Notes: generated from the letters alone by a model not told the origin. Counted from the first letter of the stretch, positions 24,501-32,988 are shown. The stretch: 64,000 nucleotides of DNA from Dehalobacter restrictus DSM 9455 (GCF_000512895.1 NZ_CP007033.1:60659-124658), one strand, 5' to 3'. Program-made: numbers and translations.

Positions 24501-27500
24501 CCGAGGCGTCCAAATCTTTCGGCTGTACCGATTCCAGCGCCGTGATGTTAGGGGCGATCTGCGCTGCAAAGTCAGGCCGTATCTGGGCAAGTCCTCTGGC
24601 AAGGCAAAGCTTATTCCTGACATTGCCGGAAAGATATTCGTCGGCTGTAACAAAGGGGAAACGGGATATATCAAAAAAATCTTTCGGTACATGCGCCGGG
24701 TCTTGTTCTCCAAGGCTGCGGAAGATGACGCCTTCCAGGTCTTTTACAAGCTGTTCCTCGGAAAGCCCTGTGAGACCTTGCATGAAAACCATATCCACGC
24801 AGGCTTTTTCCGCAATGGAAATGGCCAAGGCTTCGGTGGCGGTATCCACATGGGTGACGACGGTGCGCTGTTTGATGGTGCGCTTGGTGAACATATCCGC
24901 CTTGCGCTCCAATTCGCCGTTCTCGTCCAGAATCTCCAGAGAGCAGAGCAGGCAGTAGGAGCTGTCGTCGGAGAAGGCCATGTTGTTGCCGCGGCTGCTC
25001 AAAAGTCCATACTTTGCGACAAAGTCGTCATACAGGCGGTTCAGCTTGCGTTGCTGTTCCCGGATAATTTCGTCTGAGTAATCCTCGGTTTGGTATTCGA
25101 TGAGTTCACGGACACAGTTCCGGATGGCGATCATGCCCTTGATTCGGTTGGCCGCCGTGACGGAAACTTCTACCTTGTTCATCCGGCTGTTTTCGCGGTA
25201 ATAGATTTCGCTGTCCACCAGGCAAAAGCTGAAATTTCGTACATTAGGATCTGCCGGGATGGAAGTATCTGCTTGTTCGGTGACATCATCAAGTTCATAT
25301 TCCGTGATTTCCGCATGGATGTTTTCCAGCGCCTCGCGCAAAAGCTCAGCAAGGTCAGCACCCTCATAAGGGATACAGGTGGTTTCGCTTTGATTGCCGT
25401 ACATCCGGTCGTCAAAGGCCATCGTGCCCAGCACCATGTCCGGGTTGGTGGCGAAATACTGATTGATTGGCACGCCATCCTCAGTCATGGAAAGATGCAC
25501 CCAATCCGGTTCAATGTCGATAACCCGGTCGCGCTTTTGCAGTAAAAGGATGTCTGTCGTAACCTCGGTTCCGGCGTTGGCAAGGAAAGCATTGTTGGGA
25601 AGCCTGACGGCTCCCAATAGTTCGGCCCGCTGGGCGATGTACCTGCGGACTTCGGGGTTCTGCTTATCCATCGTGCCTTTGGAAGAGATAAAGGCGATTA
25701 TGCCTCCGGGCCGCACCTTGTCTAAAGTTTTGGCAAAAAAATAATCGTGGATGTAAAACTTGTACTTGTCATACTTTTTGTCCGCCACCCCGTAGCTGCC
25801 GAAAGGCACGTTGCCTATAGCCAGGTCGAAAAAGCTCTCAGGCAGGTTGGTTTCCTCAAAGCCCTGCACCGCGATACTGGCTTGCTGGTAAAGCTGTTTG
25901 GCCATACGCCCCGTGATGCTGTCTAGTTCGATGCCATACAGTTTGGAGTTTTTCATGCTCTCCGGTACAAGGCCGAAAAAGTTACCGATACCGCAGGCGG
26001 GCTCCAAAATATTGCCTGTCTTAAAACCCATGTTTTCCAGACAGGCGTACATGGCCTTGATGATGGTGGGGGAGGTATAATGGGCATTTAAGGTGGAGGC
26101 CCGGGCGGACGTATATTCCTCCTCAGTGAGCAGTTCCTTCAATTCGGTGTATTCCTTCGCCCACTGGCTGTTCTGCTCGTCAAACACCTGCGAGATGCCG
26201 CCCCATCCGACGTATTTCGAAAGGATCTCCTGTTCCTTCGGGGTGGCAAGGCGGTTTTGTTCCTCCAGTTCGTTCAATAGCCGGATAGCGGCGACATTCC
26301 AGCCATATTTGGTTTTTTGGCCGCCAGCGCCCAGGTTGTCGTCGATGATTTGGAAATCGACGCGTAGTTGTTTTGGCGTTTCCGGCTTAAGGTCAATGAT
26401 GACTTTTGATACTTGGCCATTCCGAGTTTTTTGCCACACGGGTTCTTTCGCCTGCTCTAAAACGCCGCGGACGAACTCAATGCTCTCCCTGCGGAAAATG
26501 GGGAAGCCGGTGTTTTGTTGGAAGGTAATATCCCGTAGGCTGACCGTTCCGGCTCCCTCATTAATGCTGTCTATGGAATAGTGCCGGTCCTCAATGGCAA
26601 ATTCTGTACCTACAGCCATTTCTTTTTCGGGCGGTTGCTTTTTCGTTTCTCCGGCTTGAACATCTGAAAGATCTTCATCCAACCCCGTCTTGAGTTTTTC
26701 ACTCTCGCCGCCGCTGTCAATGGTGTCGCCTTCGTGGGTAATCGCCGGATCGCCAGTTACCCGCACCCAGGCAGGGGCGTCGAGGTCATCGGCATGAAGG
26801 GTAACGCTGTCCCTTTTTTCTGTTAGATAATCTTCATAAGTTCGCTGGAATACATCCTCGGCAAGCCATTCCTTAAACTGGGGCAGGGTGGTATAGGCTT
26901 CATAAAAAGCCGGGTGTTCCTCCCGCATGGAAAGGACAATGCGATCGATGACCTCGCCTAACTCCCGTTCGGCGCGGTCTGGATCGGTATCCCTGTCCCG
27001 GAGGTATGGGTAGATCTGGTCAGTTCGTATCTTATTGACGATTTGAGGCAGATACGCCTGGAAAAGCGCACGGGGGGATGCGGATTCTGTTTTTTCTTCG
27101 GCTGGTTGCTCCGGTGCCTTCTCGTGTGCAATAAGATGGTCGTTTAAGGGATTTTCCCGCAGCATCCGGTCAAAGTCATCCCGTGCCAGCTCTTTGCTGA
27201 ACAGCGGAAAGCTTATGTCCCGGAGAATGACCTTGCCTCCGTCAAAGAAAAAAATCTCATATTCATCCGCGCCAAGATACAAAGTGTCGCCAAGAGAGAA
27301 GGAGTAATGGGCATTTTTCCTTGACGGAGGCTCTGGTTTTTTGAAGGGGGCTGGTTCCCGGTTCAGGATTTCACGGGCGTAGGCTTGCTCGGCAAGCTGT
27401 TGCTGGCGTTCCTCCATCTGTTGCTCATAAACAGGCAGGTATTCCTTTTCCTTGCTGTTTAAGTAGCGGTCGGCGGCAATCAGTTCGCCAAGGCGTTTTT

Positions 27501-29385
27501 GCACCTTTGCCCAGGGTAGAATTATTTTTATGTCAGGTTCGGTGTGCTTTCCTCTGCTAAGGGTGATGCCCTTGGCGTCGTGCCATTCGTCGATATCGGA
27601 ACCGATCAGAACGGGTGCGCGCCCGCCTATGCCGTATTCTTTTTTTAAGAAGTCAATTGTTTCTTTTGCAGAAACATTCTGCTGAAAGTGCAGACAAATC
27701 CGGTATTTGCCGTCCTGGATACCGCTTCCTTGCTGTAAAACCATATCAATAACTTCCTGGGGAATAGAAAAAGCGGAGGATTTTTCTTCCTCCGCCTGTT
27801 CGATCAGAGTTATTTGCTGCTGCACCGAGGGCAATGCCGGTTGATCAAGGAATTCGTTCAGCAATATCATGCTGCCGAAGTGTCCGGCAATGACGCCCCA
27901 GTCGTAATACCCTTGGGATGTTCTTGAGGTGTAACTGCCTTCCCAAAGATGAAGAACGTTTTGATAGGTCTTGTACCCTACATGTTGATCTTCACCGATA
28001 ATCAACTCTGTATTATCGTTATTAAAGATGCTTTGAATGTATTGGGTACGCTCGCTACTGTCCTCGTGGACAGTATAAAAATCCATAATTTCCTGCTTTG
28101 TCGCTTTCAGATGGGGTGTGGAGCGGAGTATTTGATTGATAAGCGGCGTGGAATGGAAAAACGGAAGACTTTTGTCCTCCGTTTCCCTGTCATACCATGC
28201 TAATTGTAAATCAGCTCCGCCAGGACTGTTTCCTCCGCCGAATGCCGCAGGCTGTTCATGTGTCCCGTCCAGCCCAGCGGGTCGGTCGACTTGTCCGGCG
28301 CGGGACTTCTCTGCAAGAGCTTCGCCATGATCTGTTCGATGTGCTCCTTCGCCGTCCGGTCGATCTCCGTCAGGTGGTTGTTCAGCTGGCCAGACAGCAT
28401 CAGGCTGGCGTACATCCCTTTCCTGTGGTTCTTCAGATATGTTTTGCGCAACATCCCATACTTGCCTATGGGCGTTGCTTCCTCCGGCAGCGTCAGGTCG
28501 GGTATCAGATAATCGCCGTGCAACGTGTAAGTCAGTTCCATATTCATCAATCCTTTCAGACTTTTGAGCTTGCTTTACGCTTTCATTGTGCGGAACATCC
28601 TGATTTATTGCAAAGGTGCGGTTTTGTTTTTTCTCCTCGATTTGCAGTTCCTTGACCGTCGTCTCGATTTCCCGCAGGAGCATTTCAGAAATATCGCTCG
28701 TGGCGGTTCCCAGGCGGGAAACGGTATCCAGCGTATTGAAATTGGCAACGTCCTGAAAATCCTCTAAAGTCAGGTATTGATCGGCATTGCAGCCGCAGCG
28801 GACTAAGAGCATGTAGGCTACGGAGCTTTTTAAAGCGTTTCTGAAATAGATTTCGACATTGAGGTCGTCCAGTTCCTCCAAAAAACTGTTCTCCCGAAAG
28901 GAAAGCAAGTCAGGCAGATAATCCGTAAAATTGTCCTCCACCGCATTATGAGCGGCTGAAAGCATGGCGGCAAGCAAGCTGCTTTTATCGCCCAGGTTGC
29001 CAAAGGCATTCTCCAGCGTTTCCGTTACGGCTTCGACGTACCGGTCCCGCATTGTCCAAAGGATGGAGGGACGGTTATACCGGCTGTTTGTGTCCGACAC
29101 GTCGAACACATGGCGCAGGCTCAATCGGCCCCCGTTATCATTGATAAGGGCAATGCCCTTTGCCCCGCGGTTGACCCAACGGCCCAATTTTTGATTCCAT
29201 ATTTCGATGGGAGCGCAGGCTGTAGCTTCGGGTCGTTGCGCATAAATCAAAAGCTGGTCCTGAAACGGGTATTTATAGTTCCAGGCAGCCGTTTTTAGAA
29301 AGGAGGTCCAGTTGACATAGTTTCTTGTGATGCTGCAGGCTGTTGTCTGCGATAACTCTGTAATTAACTGCAATTTCGTTACCAA
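21517..29385 (-). CDS. giant methylase-like and SNF2-type helicase protein of the ICE
   Basis: 2622 residues, a single frame. An N-terminal domain (1-275, with YPFQDQLLIYAQRPEATA as in ArdC-like folds) is followed by a disordered Asp/Gly/Arg/Pro-rich linker (about 280-395). Then come LPD-like domains, and an N6-methylase-like domain with motif I EPACGIGN (near 1128) and NVPFGSYG (near 1195) in place of NPPY. A superfamily 2 helicase follows, with GAGKT (near 1817), VDEADF (near 1976), ATGTPISNS, and QRSGRIVRQGN (near 2290). A coiled-coil tail ends it. The TTG start at 29385 is supported by AAGGAGGG. Family members are carried by Tn1549-like ICEs, perhaps protecting entering DNA. The linker overlaps a TnpV-like gene. 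Confidence 0.93.
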   Translation of the reverse strand: MVTKLQLITELSQTTACSITRNYVNWTSFLKTAAWNYKYPFQDQLLIYAQRPEATACAPIEIWNQKLGRWVNRGAKGIALINDNGGRLSLRHVFDVSDTNSRYNRPSILWTMRDRYVEAVTETLENAFGNLGDKSSLLAAMLSAAHNAVEDNFTDYLPDLLSFRENSFLEELDDLNVEIYFRNALKSSVAYMLLVRCGCNADQYLTLEDFQDVANFNTLDTVSRLGTATSDISEMLLREIETTVKELQIEEKKQNRTFAINQDVPHNESVKQAQKSERIDEYGTDLHVARRLSDTRPDAAGGSNAHRQVWDVAQNISEEPQERDVRQPDAVWPAEQPPDGDRPDGEGAHRTDHGEALAEKSRAGQVDRPAGLDGTHEQPAAFGGGNSPGGADLQLAWYDRETEDKSLPFFHSTPLINQILRSTPHLKATKQEIMDFYTVHEDSSERTQYIQSIFNNDNTELIIGEDQHVGYKTYQNVLHLWEGSYTSRTSQGYYDWGVIAGHFGSMILLNEFLDQPALPSVQQQITLIEQAEEEKSSAFSIPQEVIDMVLQQGSGIQDGKYRICLHFQQNVSAKETIDFLKKEYGIGGRAPVLIGSDIDEWHDAKGITLSRGKHTEPDIKIILPWAKVQKRLGELIAADRYLNSKEKEYLPVYEQQMEERQQQLAEQAYAREILNREPAPFKKPEPPSRKNAHYSFSLGDTLYLGADEYEIFFFDGGKVILRDISFPLFSKELARDDFDRMLRENPLNDHLIAHEKAPEQPAEEKTESASPRALFQAYLPQIVNKIRTDQIYPYLRDRDTDPDRAERELGEVIDRIVLSMREEHPAFYEAYTTLPQFKEWLAEDVFQRTYEDYLTEKRDSVTLHADDLDAPAWVRVTGDPAITHEGDTIDSGGESEKLKTGLDEDLSDVQAGETKKQPPEKEMAVGTEFAIEDRHYSIDSINEGAGTVSLRDITFQQNTGFPIFRRESIEFVRGVLEQAKEPVWQKTRNGQVSKVIIDLKPETPKQLRVDFQIIDDNLGAGGQKTKYGWNVAAIRLLNELEEQNRLATPKEQEILSKYVGWGGISQVFDEQNSQWAKEYTELKELLTEEEYTSARASTLNAHYTSPTIIKAMYACLENMGFKTGNILEPACGIGNFFGLVPESMKNSKLYGIELDSITGRMAKQLYQQASIAVQGFEETNLPESFFDLAIGNVPFGSYGVADKKYDKYKFYIHDYFFAKTLDKVRPGGIIAFISSKGTMDKQNPEVRRYIAQRAELLGAVRLPNNAFLANAGTEVTTDILLLQKRDRVIDIEPDWVHLSMTEDGVPINQYFATNPDMVLGTMAFDDRMYGNQSETTCIPYEGADLAELLREALENIHAEITEYELDDVTEQADTSIPADPNVRNFSFCLVDSEIYYRENSRMNKVEVSVTAANRIKGMIAIRNCVRELIEYQTEDYSDEIIREQQRKLNRLYDDFVAKYGLLSSRGNNMAFSDDSSYCLLCSLEILDENGELERKADMFTKRTIKQRTVVTHVDTATEALAISIAEKACVDMVFMQGLTGLSEEQLVKDLEGVIFRSLGEQDPAHVPKDFFDISRFPFVTADEYLSGNVRNKLCLARGLAQIRPDFAAQIAPNITALESVQPKDLDASEIDVRLGATWLPPEVVKDFIFELLETPHMFRRYIDVFYSSYTANWNVKGKGDDRSDNIKANVTYGTKRINAYKIIEETLNLRDVRIFDTVYEDGAEKRVLNKKETAIAQQKQEAIKEAFQSWIWKDPQRRERLTRLYNDRFNSIRPREYDGSHIRFTGMNPEIALRKHQVDAVAHILYGGNTLLAHCVGAGKTYEMTAAAMESKHLGLCNKSMFVVPNHLTEQWAGEFLQLYPSANILVATKKDFETKNRKKFCARIATGDYDAVIIGHSQFEKIPISADRQKRQLQEQIAEITNGIQELKEERGERYAIKQLEKTKKTLKLKLDKLNDTSRKDDVVTFEELGVDRLFVDEADFYKNLFLYTKMRNVAGLSQTEAQKSSDMFAKCRYLDELTEERGIIFATGTPISNSITEMYTMQRYLQYKALCINGLQHFDCWASTFGETVTAIELAPEGTGYRAKTRFARFYNLPELMNMFKEIADIKTADMLNLPVPKANYHNVAVKPSEFQQDMVAELAERAERVRNRMVEPNEDNMLKITNDGRKLALDQRLMSSMLPDHEDSKVNACVENVFRFWRENRDKSLTQLVFCDLSTPKGDGNFNVYDDVRQKLVFQGVPADELAFIHNADTETKKKELFAKVRKGQVRILLGSTFKMGAGTNVQDKLIALHDLDCPWRPRDLEQRSGRIVRQGNKNGEVHIFRYVTENTFDAYLYQVLENKQRFISQIMTSKSPVRSAEDIDETALSYAEVKALATGNPFIKEKMDLDIQVSKLKLLKANHLSQRYALEDRLLKHYPQQIKTTEERIAGYEKDLALYELHGVLEPTEGNTEDSQFAGMTVKNVAYTEKAKAGAAILEACKLMTSPEPQELGSYMGFPMLFSFDSFHKQYQITLQGALSHTVSLGTDIYGNITRLNNALAEMPKKLEYCREQLNTLRQQMETAKEQIDIPFEKEQELQTKSARLAELNILLNMDKHENEVIDCEPDEDINVPEKKAVGYER
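28200..28541 (-). CDS. TnpV-like protein, overlapping the giant gene in another frame
   Basis: 113 residues, same strand as the giant gene but in a different frame. The sequence MELTYTLHGDYLIPDL, PIGKYGMLRKTYLKNHRKGM, MLSGQLNNHLTEID and the final HSAEETVLAELIYN are a very good match, from memory, to the TnpV family named after Tn4451. The ATG at 28541 has AAAGGA nine bases upstream. The corresponding part of the giant protein is low-complexity and looks like an overprinted linker. Whether TnpV is actually made here, or only its DNA was captured as a linker, is open. TnpV's function is not established. Confidence 0.65.
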   Translation of the reverse strand: MELTYTLHGDYLIPDLTLPEEATPIGKYGMLRKTYLKNHRKGMYASLMLSGQLNNHLTEIDRTAKEHIEQIMAKLLQRSPAPDKSTDPLGWTGHMNSLRHSAEETVLAELIYN

Positions 29386-29590
29386 CGTTTATCCCTCCTT
29401 CCTTAAATGAGAATTGGTTGTGGATAGCTTTCCTGTTTGCTCCGAATAACAAGGCCCTTTATCGTTTCAGACTTCGTTTTTCCTTTTTGAGAGCGGGCTG
29501 TATTTGTTTGCCCTTACCTTTATCGTGAGCCGTTCTTTTGCCTTTTTATAGCAGTAAGCATAGAAGTTATAGTCGCTCTGCTGTAACCCT

Positions 29591-29890
29591 CTAACGCTCC
29601 GGGACAGACTTTTTCTTCCCGTTCTGCCTCGCCGGGTTCTCGCCGCCGTTTTGTTCCTGCCGTAGACTTTCCAAATGATGGACTTCATCCAGCGCGCGGT
29701 TGCACAAATCTTCAAGAGCCGTCAGGCGGTCATTGCAGTAATGGCCCCAATAATAATCCTTTTCATCCTTTTTGACCTTCCAGGTTACAAATTTGGCGGG
29801 AGCACTTTCGCTCTGCCCGATGACAAATTCAGCATTGCCCACGCTTAGCCGGTCGGTGATGGTATACCCGGCATTAATCTCCTTCTCCAT
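29591..29890 (-). CDS. small conserved-looking ICE protein, function unknown
   Basis: 99 residues. The N-terminus is beta-rich (INAGYTITDRLSVGNAEFVIG, APAKFVTWKV), then YYWGHYCNDRLTALEDLCNRALDEV, and a charged tail. I recall similar YTI/WGHYF proteins in clostridial ICEs next to the large methylase gene but know no assigned function. A GGGGGG-containing ribosome site precedes the ATG. About 200 bases separate it from the giant gene; part of that gap can be read in another frame but shows no convincing start. Confidence 0.65.
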   Translation of the reverse strand: MEKEINAGYTITDRLSVGNAEFVIGQSESAPAKFVTWKVKKDEKDYYWGHYCNDRLTALEDLCNRALDEVHHLESLRQEQNGGENPARQNGKKKSVPER

Positions 29891-29902
29891 AGCCCAACCC
29901 CC

Positions 29903-30511
29903 CTAACGCTCCTGTTCGCATTTTTGCTGTTTTGCCTGCCGCTCGCGCTGTATCTGTTTCAGGCGTTCTTTCGCCCAATCGGGCATATATTCTGGCTTGA
30001 GCGTACCTAAAATGTTCTCCCGGTTCCAGCGTGATTCCTTGCCGGAATAAAGGTTGACGGTATAGACCGCCCGGCCCCTGGAATTGCCATGAACGCCAAA
30101 ACCGCCTATGGCCAGCACAAGTTGCTTGTCGGTGGTGCGGTATTCGGGACGCAGGCACTCCGCGCGGATGATTACCACCTTGTTTTCAATGTTCTCTTTG
30201 TAATCGCTTGGGATGCAATGCTTCAAAGTAAAAGGCTGTAAAGGCACAGTAATCTTGTTCCGTTCCGCTTTAACCGCTTCAAGCTGTTTTCTTACGCGTT
30301 CGGTAAACTCCGTCATCATTTCCAGATAGTCCGCGCTTCCCATAGCATCACTATATTGGTCAACGCCTAAAGGGTTATCCCAGGAACAGTTGCACACAAT
30401 ATACGGGCACGAGGTTATTTTCTCATCTACCAGAAAGAGGATTTCTTTATCGCCGACATGGATGGCGTGTTTTACCTCATAGGTATCAACCATGCGTTTA
30501 GAATCATCCAT
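29903..30511 (-). CDS. conserved-looking ICE accessory protein, function unknown
   Basis: 202 residues, soluble. The segments TYEVKHAIHVGDKEILFLVD, VVIIRAECLRPEYRTTDKQL and LAIGGFGVHGNSRGRAVYT followed by SGKESRWNRENILG are of the type seen in Tn1549-like elements upstream of the methylase gene. The C-terminus is Lys/Arg/Gln-rich. The ATG at 30511 is chosen; GGAGAG lies ten bases upstream, while the upstream TTG has none. It ends 12 bases before the next gene, so the two are likely translated together. No catalytic motif is obvious. Confidence 0.7.
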   Translation of the reverse strand: MDDSKRMVDTYEVKHAIHVGDKEILFLVDEKITSCPYIVCNCSWDNPLGVDQYSDAMGSADYLEMMTEFTERVRKQLEAVKAERNKITVPLQPFTLKHCIPSDYKENIENKVVIIRAECLRPEYRTTDKQLVLAIGGFGVHGNSRGRAVYTVNLYSGKESRWNRENILGTLKPEYMPDWAKERLKQIQRERQAKQQKCEQER

Positions 30512-30572
30512 TTTGCTATCACTCTCCAATCAAATGGATGGCGGAATAGGGATGGTATCGCCGTCCCGTTCA

Positions 30573-30604
30573 TAAAAAAAGCTCCCTGCGTTTAAATAGA
30601 GAGC
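30573..30604 (-). terminator. terminator-like hairpin between small ICE genes
   Basis: On the minus strand GCTCTCT pairs with AGGGAGC around a ten-base loop and is followed by eight T. It lies downstream of the 49-residue gene and upstream of the 202-residue gene. Confidence 0.6.
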
Positions 30605-30608
30605 ACCA

Positions 30609-30758
30609 TTACAGGCCGAAAAAGAAGGGCGGTTGATGTTTTCGCTCCTTCTCGGTAGCCTGAACTTTGTTATCCTTCTGTATCTCCTTATTACCCGTAT
30701 GAACATGGCGAATAAGGGTACGAAAGACTTTCAGCTTCTTTTCTGCTGTCTGTTTCAT
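30609..30758 (-). CDS. 49-residue basic protein of the ICE
   Basis: A short gene with ATG at 30758 behind AAAGGA. The product starts MKQTAEKKLKVFRTLIRHVH, is strongly basic in its first half, and ends QPPFFFGL. No domain is recognised. Its good ribosome site, clean composition and position between other ICE genes, with a terminator-like hairpin directly after it, support it as real. Confidence 0.55.
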   Translation of the reverse strand: MKQTAEKKLKVFRTLIRHVHTGNKEIQKDNKVQATEKERKHQPPFFFGL

Positions 30759-30933
30759 AAAAAGATTCCTTTCTGGGATGAATTTAGTGGTTTACCAGAC
30801 GAAGAGTATTTCTTTTTCGGCTGGTAAATTTTGAGGGGAGGGGTGTGGGGAGGGGGAAGCAGCAAGTCCCCAATTCGATGACTGCAAACAAATGGACATA
30901 CCACCCCCTTGGCATACAATTTCTATAAGGTTG

Positions 30934-31113
30934 TTACTCTTCAAACAAAACGCACTTTTTCTTGCTGCATTTACTGTGATGCTTGACAAAGTAAAGACAG
31001 TGCTTGCAATCCCGTTCTTCTACCGTTTTAGTAATAATACTTTTGCGGTCAAATTCCGGTTTTTCCTGCATGATGCGTTCGTATTTGCGCAACTGTCCTT
31101 CTGTAAAGTACAT
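30934..31113 (-). CDS. 59-residue cysteine-rich protein, possible zinc binder
   Basis: A short gene with ATG at 31113 behind a strong AAGGAGG. The N-terminal half is helical (YFTEGQLRKYERIMQEKPEF). The C-terminal half has four cysteines arranged DCKHC ... KCSKKKC, a likely zinc-binding pair. Similar small CxxC proteins occur, from memory, next to parAB in clostridial ICEs. It lies 92 bases downstream of parB. The function is unknown; a DNA or protein-binding role is plausible. Confidence 0.65.
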   Translation of the reverse strand: MYFTEGQLRKYERIMQEKPEFDRKSIITKTVEERDCKHCLYFVKHHSKCSKKKCVLFEE

Positions 31114-31205
31114 GGAGGCACCTCCTTTTAAAAAAGGACAATAAGAAATGCTCCTGCTGATTTGAGAGCAAAATGATTATTTTTATGCAGCTATATTGAC
31201 CTGTT

Positions 31206-32150
31206 TCATCGCTCCTGCTGCTCCCGCTGGCGCTTCTTGTACCAGCTTTCCAGAAGCTGGACAACTAACTCCTCCTTTTGTTTTTCGGTAAAGTTTTTAG
31301 GAAAATAGCGGTCGATACGGTCACGCTGAATATGGAATCTTTCTTTTTGATTGGGCTTTTCTTCCGTGAGAATGGAATATATGACATCTGCGTTCAGCCT
31401 GCCTTCCTGGCTGAACTTCTTTATCCGCTGTGCTTGTGATAGGGAAGGGGTGCAGTCCTCCGACTGTATGGTATTGTAAAGATCCTGCTGTTCATTTTCG
31501 GATAGGTAGGAGATTTCCACCGCTGGATTAAAAGCAATCTCTTTTTCGTCTACCATTTCAAGAATAGAGGGGAGCAGGGAGGTAAGGCGGATATAGCGGG
31601 AAATTTGATTCCGGCTTTCTCCAGCTTGTTCTGCAAGAATTTCTCTGGATTCTTTACCGAAAGAATTACTCCCAACTTGGGCGGAATTTTTACTCGGCCT
31701 GCCTGCTTGCCGTTTCATGGCTTCCAGTTTCATCTTATATGCAAAAGCTTTTTCGCTCGGCAGAATGCTTTCCCGTTGCAAGTTGCTGTCAACCATAATA
31801 ATTGTAGCGGCATCGTCGTCCAATTCACGGACAATACAGGGCATTGTTTCCTTGCCCGCAAGTTCGCTTGCTTTTTTTCGCCTGTGTCCGGCCACCATTT
31901 CATAGCCGCCCTCCGATTTAGGGCGTACAAGGCTGGGAACCAAAACCCCATACTGCTTTACGCTGTCTGCCATTTCCAGCATAGCTTCATCCGTTTTTAC
32001 GTTAAAAGGATGGCTTGGAAAATCACTGATTTCCGAAAGGGGAATATCCAGAACCTTTTCCCGCTGACTATCTGCGCGGTTTTCCTCCGTGGTAAATAAT
32101 TCATCTACCGAGGTCAGCTTGATGCTGTTTCGCACGTCGTTTTTCGCCAA
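31206..32150 (-). CDS. parB: ParB/Spo0J-like partition protein
   Basis: 314 residues. The ParB N-terminal nuclease-like domain has IPLSEISDFPSHPFNV, VLVPSLVRPKSEGGYEMVAGHRRKKA (ParB box around 88) and NLQRESILPSEKAFAY. It is followed by the HTH region with SREILAEQAGESRNQISRYIRLT. The start is a TTG at 32150 behind AAAGGAGG inside the end of parA (50-base overlap), implying coupled expression. With ParA it probably stabilises the excised circular form of the ICE. No parS-like palindrome was identified. Confidence 0.93.
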   Translation of the reverse strand: MAKNDVRNSIKLTSVDELFTTEENRADSQREKVLDIPLSEISDFPSHPFNVKTDEAMLEMADSVKQYGVLVPSLVRPKSEGGYEMVAGHRRKKASELAGKETMPCIVRELDDDAATIIMVDSNLQRESILPSEKAFAYKMKLEAMKRQAGRPSKNSAQVGSNSFGKESREILAEQAGESRNQISRYIRLTSLLPSILEMVDEKEIAFNPAVEISYLSENEQQDLYNTIQSEDCTPSLSQAQRIKKFSQEGRLNADVIYSILTEEKPNQKERFHIQRDRIDRYFPKNFTEKQKEELVVQLLESWYKKRQREQQER

Positions 32151-32925
32151 TGTCCTGCACCTCCTTTGTAAAGGCTTGATAGGCCTTGGCGGCTATTCCG
32201 TTCGGATCGAACGCATAAATGCTTTTTCCCTGCGCGCTTGTTTCAGCCGCCCGGATGGACAGGGGAATTTCCGCTTGAAAAACTCGCAGCTTGTCGCCGT
32301 AGTCCCGCCGCAGGACAAAGGAAATATCCTTTGCGAAATTGGTGCGGTTATCCACCATTGTTAGCAACACACCGTCAATGGTAAGTCTGGGATTGATTTG
32401 CCTTCTCACCCTGGCAATGGTCTGTAAAAGCTGTGTCATTCCTTTAGCGGGCAAATAGTGGGCCTGGACGGGAATGATTACGCTGTCTGCGGCTGCAAGG
32501 GCGTTGATGGTCATCATGCCAAGAGAGGGCATGCAATCTATTAGCACATAATCATACCTGTCTTTGACCGTGTTGATATATGTGCGGAGTATCGTTTCCC
32601 GGCTCATGGTATTGACCAGCGACACCTCAATAGCAGACAGTTCAATGTTTCCCGGCATCAGGTCTACGCCTTCTGCATGGTGAAGAATTCCTTCGTTGGC
32701 TTCATACGGTTCCTCCGTCATGATTTTGGTCAGGACGCTGGCCAATGAAACAGGAAGATTGTCTGGCTCTTGATAGCCTAAAGAATCCGTCAGATTGCCC
32801 TGTGCGTCCGAGTCCACCAGTAATACTTTTTTTCCTTGCCTGGCAAGTCCGATGCCCAGATTGACTGCTGTCGTCGTTTTTCCAGTGCCACCTTTTTGAT
32901 TGGCTAAGGCGATTACTTTCGACAT
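32101..32925 (-). CDS. parA: ParA family partition ATPase
   Basis: 274 residues. The deviant Walker A KGGTGKTTT (10-18), the switch region VDSDAQGNLTDSLG and DYVLIDCMPSLGMMTINAL identify a ParA ATPase without an N-terminal HTH (type Ib or Soj-like). It overlaps parB. A terminator-like hairpin (32952-32982) separates it from the two HTH genes upstream, so it may have its own promoter between 32926 and 32946 or be reached by read-through. Role: segregation or maintenance of the ICE while circular. Confidence 0.93.
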   Translation of the reverse strand: MSKVIALANQKGGTGKTTTAVNLGIGLARQGKKVLLVDSDAQGNLTDSLGYQEPDNLPVSLASVLTKIMTEEPYEANEGILHHAEGVDLMPGNIELSAIEVSLVNTMSRETILRTYINTVKDRYDYVLIDCMPSLGMMTINALAAADSVIIPVQAHYLPAKGMTQLLQTIARVRRQINPRLTIDGVLLTMVDNRTNFAKDISFVLRRDYGDKLRVFQAEIPLSIRAAETSAQGKSIYAFDPNGIAAKAYQAFTKEVQDIGEKRRAKQHQADLGR

Positions 32926-32946
32926 TGAATTTTCCTCCTTTCACGC

Positions 32947-32982
32947 AAAAAAGCCGCTTGCTCTATAACAGAACAAACGGCT
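32947..32982 (-). terminator. terminator downstream of the double-HTH genes
   Basis: On the minus strand an imperfect 12-pair stem (AGCCGTTTGTTC / GAGCAAGCGGCT) with a seven-base loop is followed by six T. It lies between the HTH pair and parA. Confidence 0.7.
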
Positions 32983-32988
32983 CGATCC

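Noticed and set aside
23977..25077. A 366-codon plus-strand frame opposite the giant methylase/helicase gene
   Set aside because: It is antisense to a gene with clear helicase and methylase motifs, has no ribosome site, and shows no recognisable domain.
29467..29590. A reading frame on the minus strand ending RANKYSPLSKRKNEV
   Set aside because: It shares its first half with the real 99-residue gene in another frame and has no start codon or ribosome site of its own after that gene ends.
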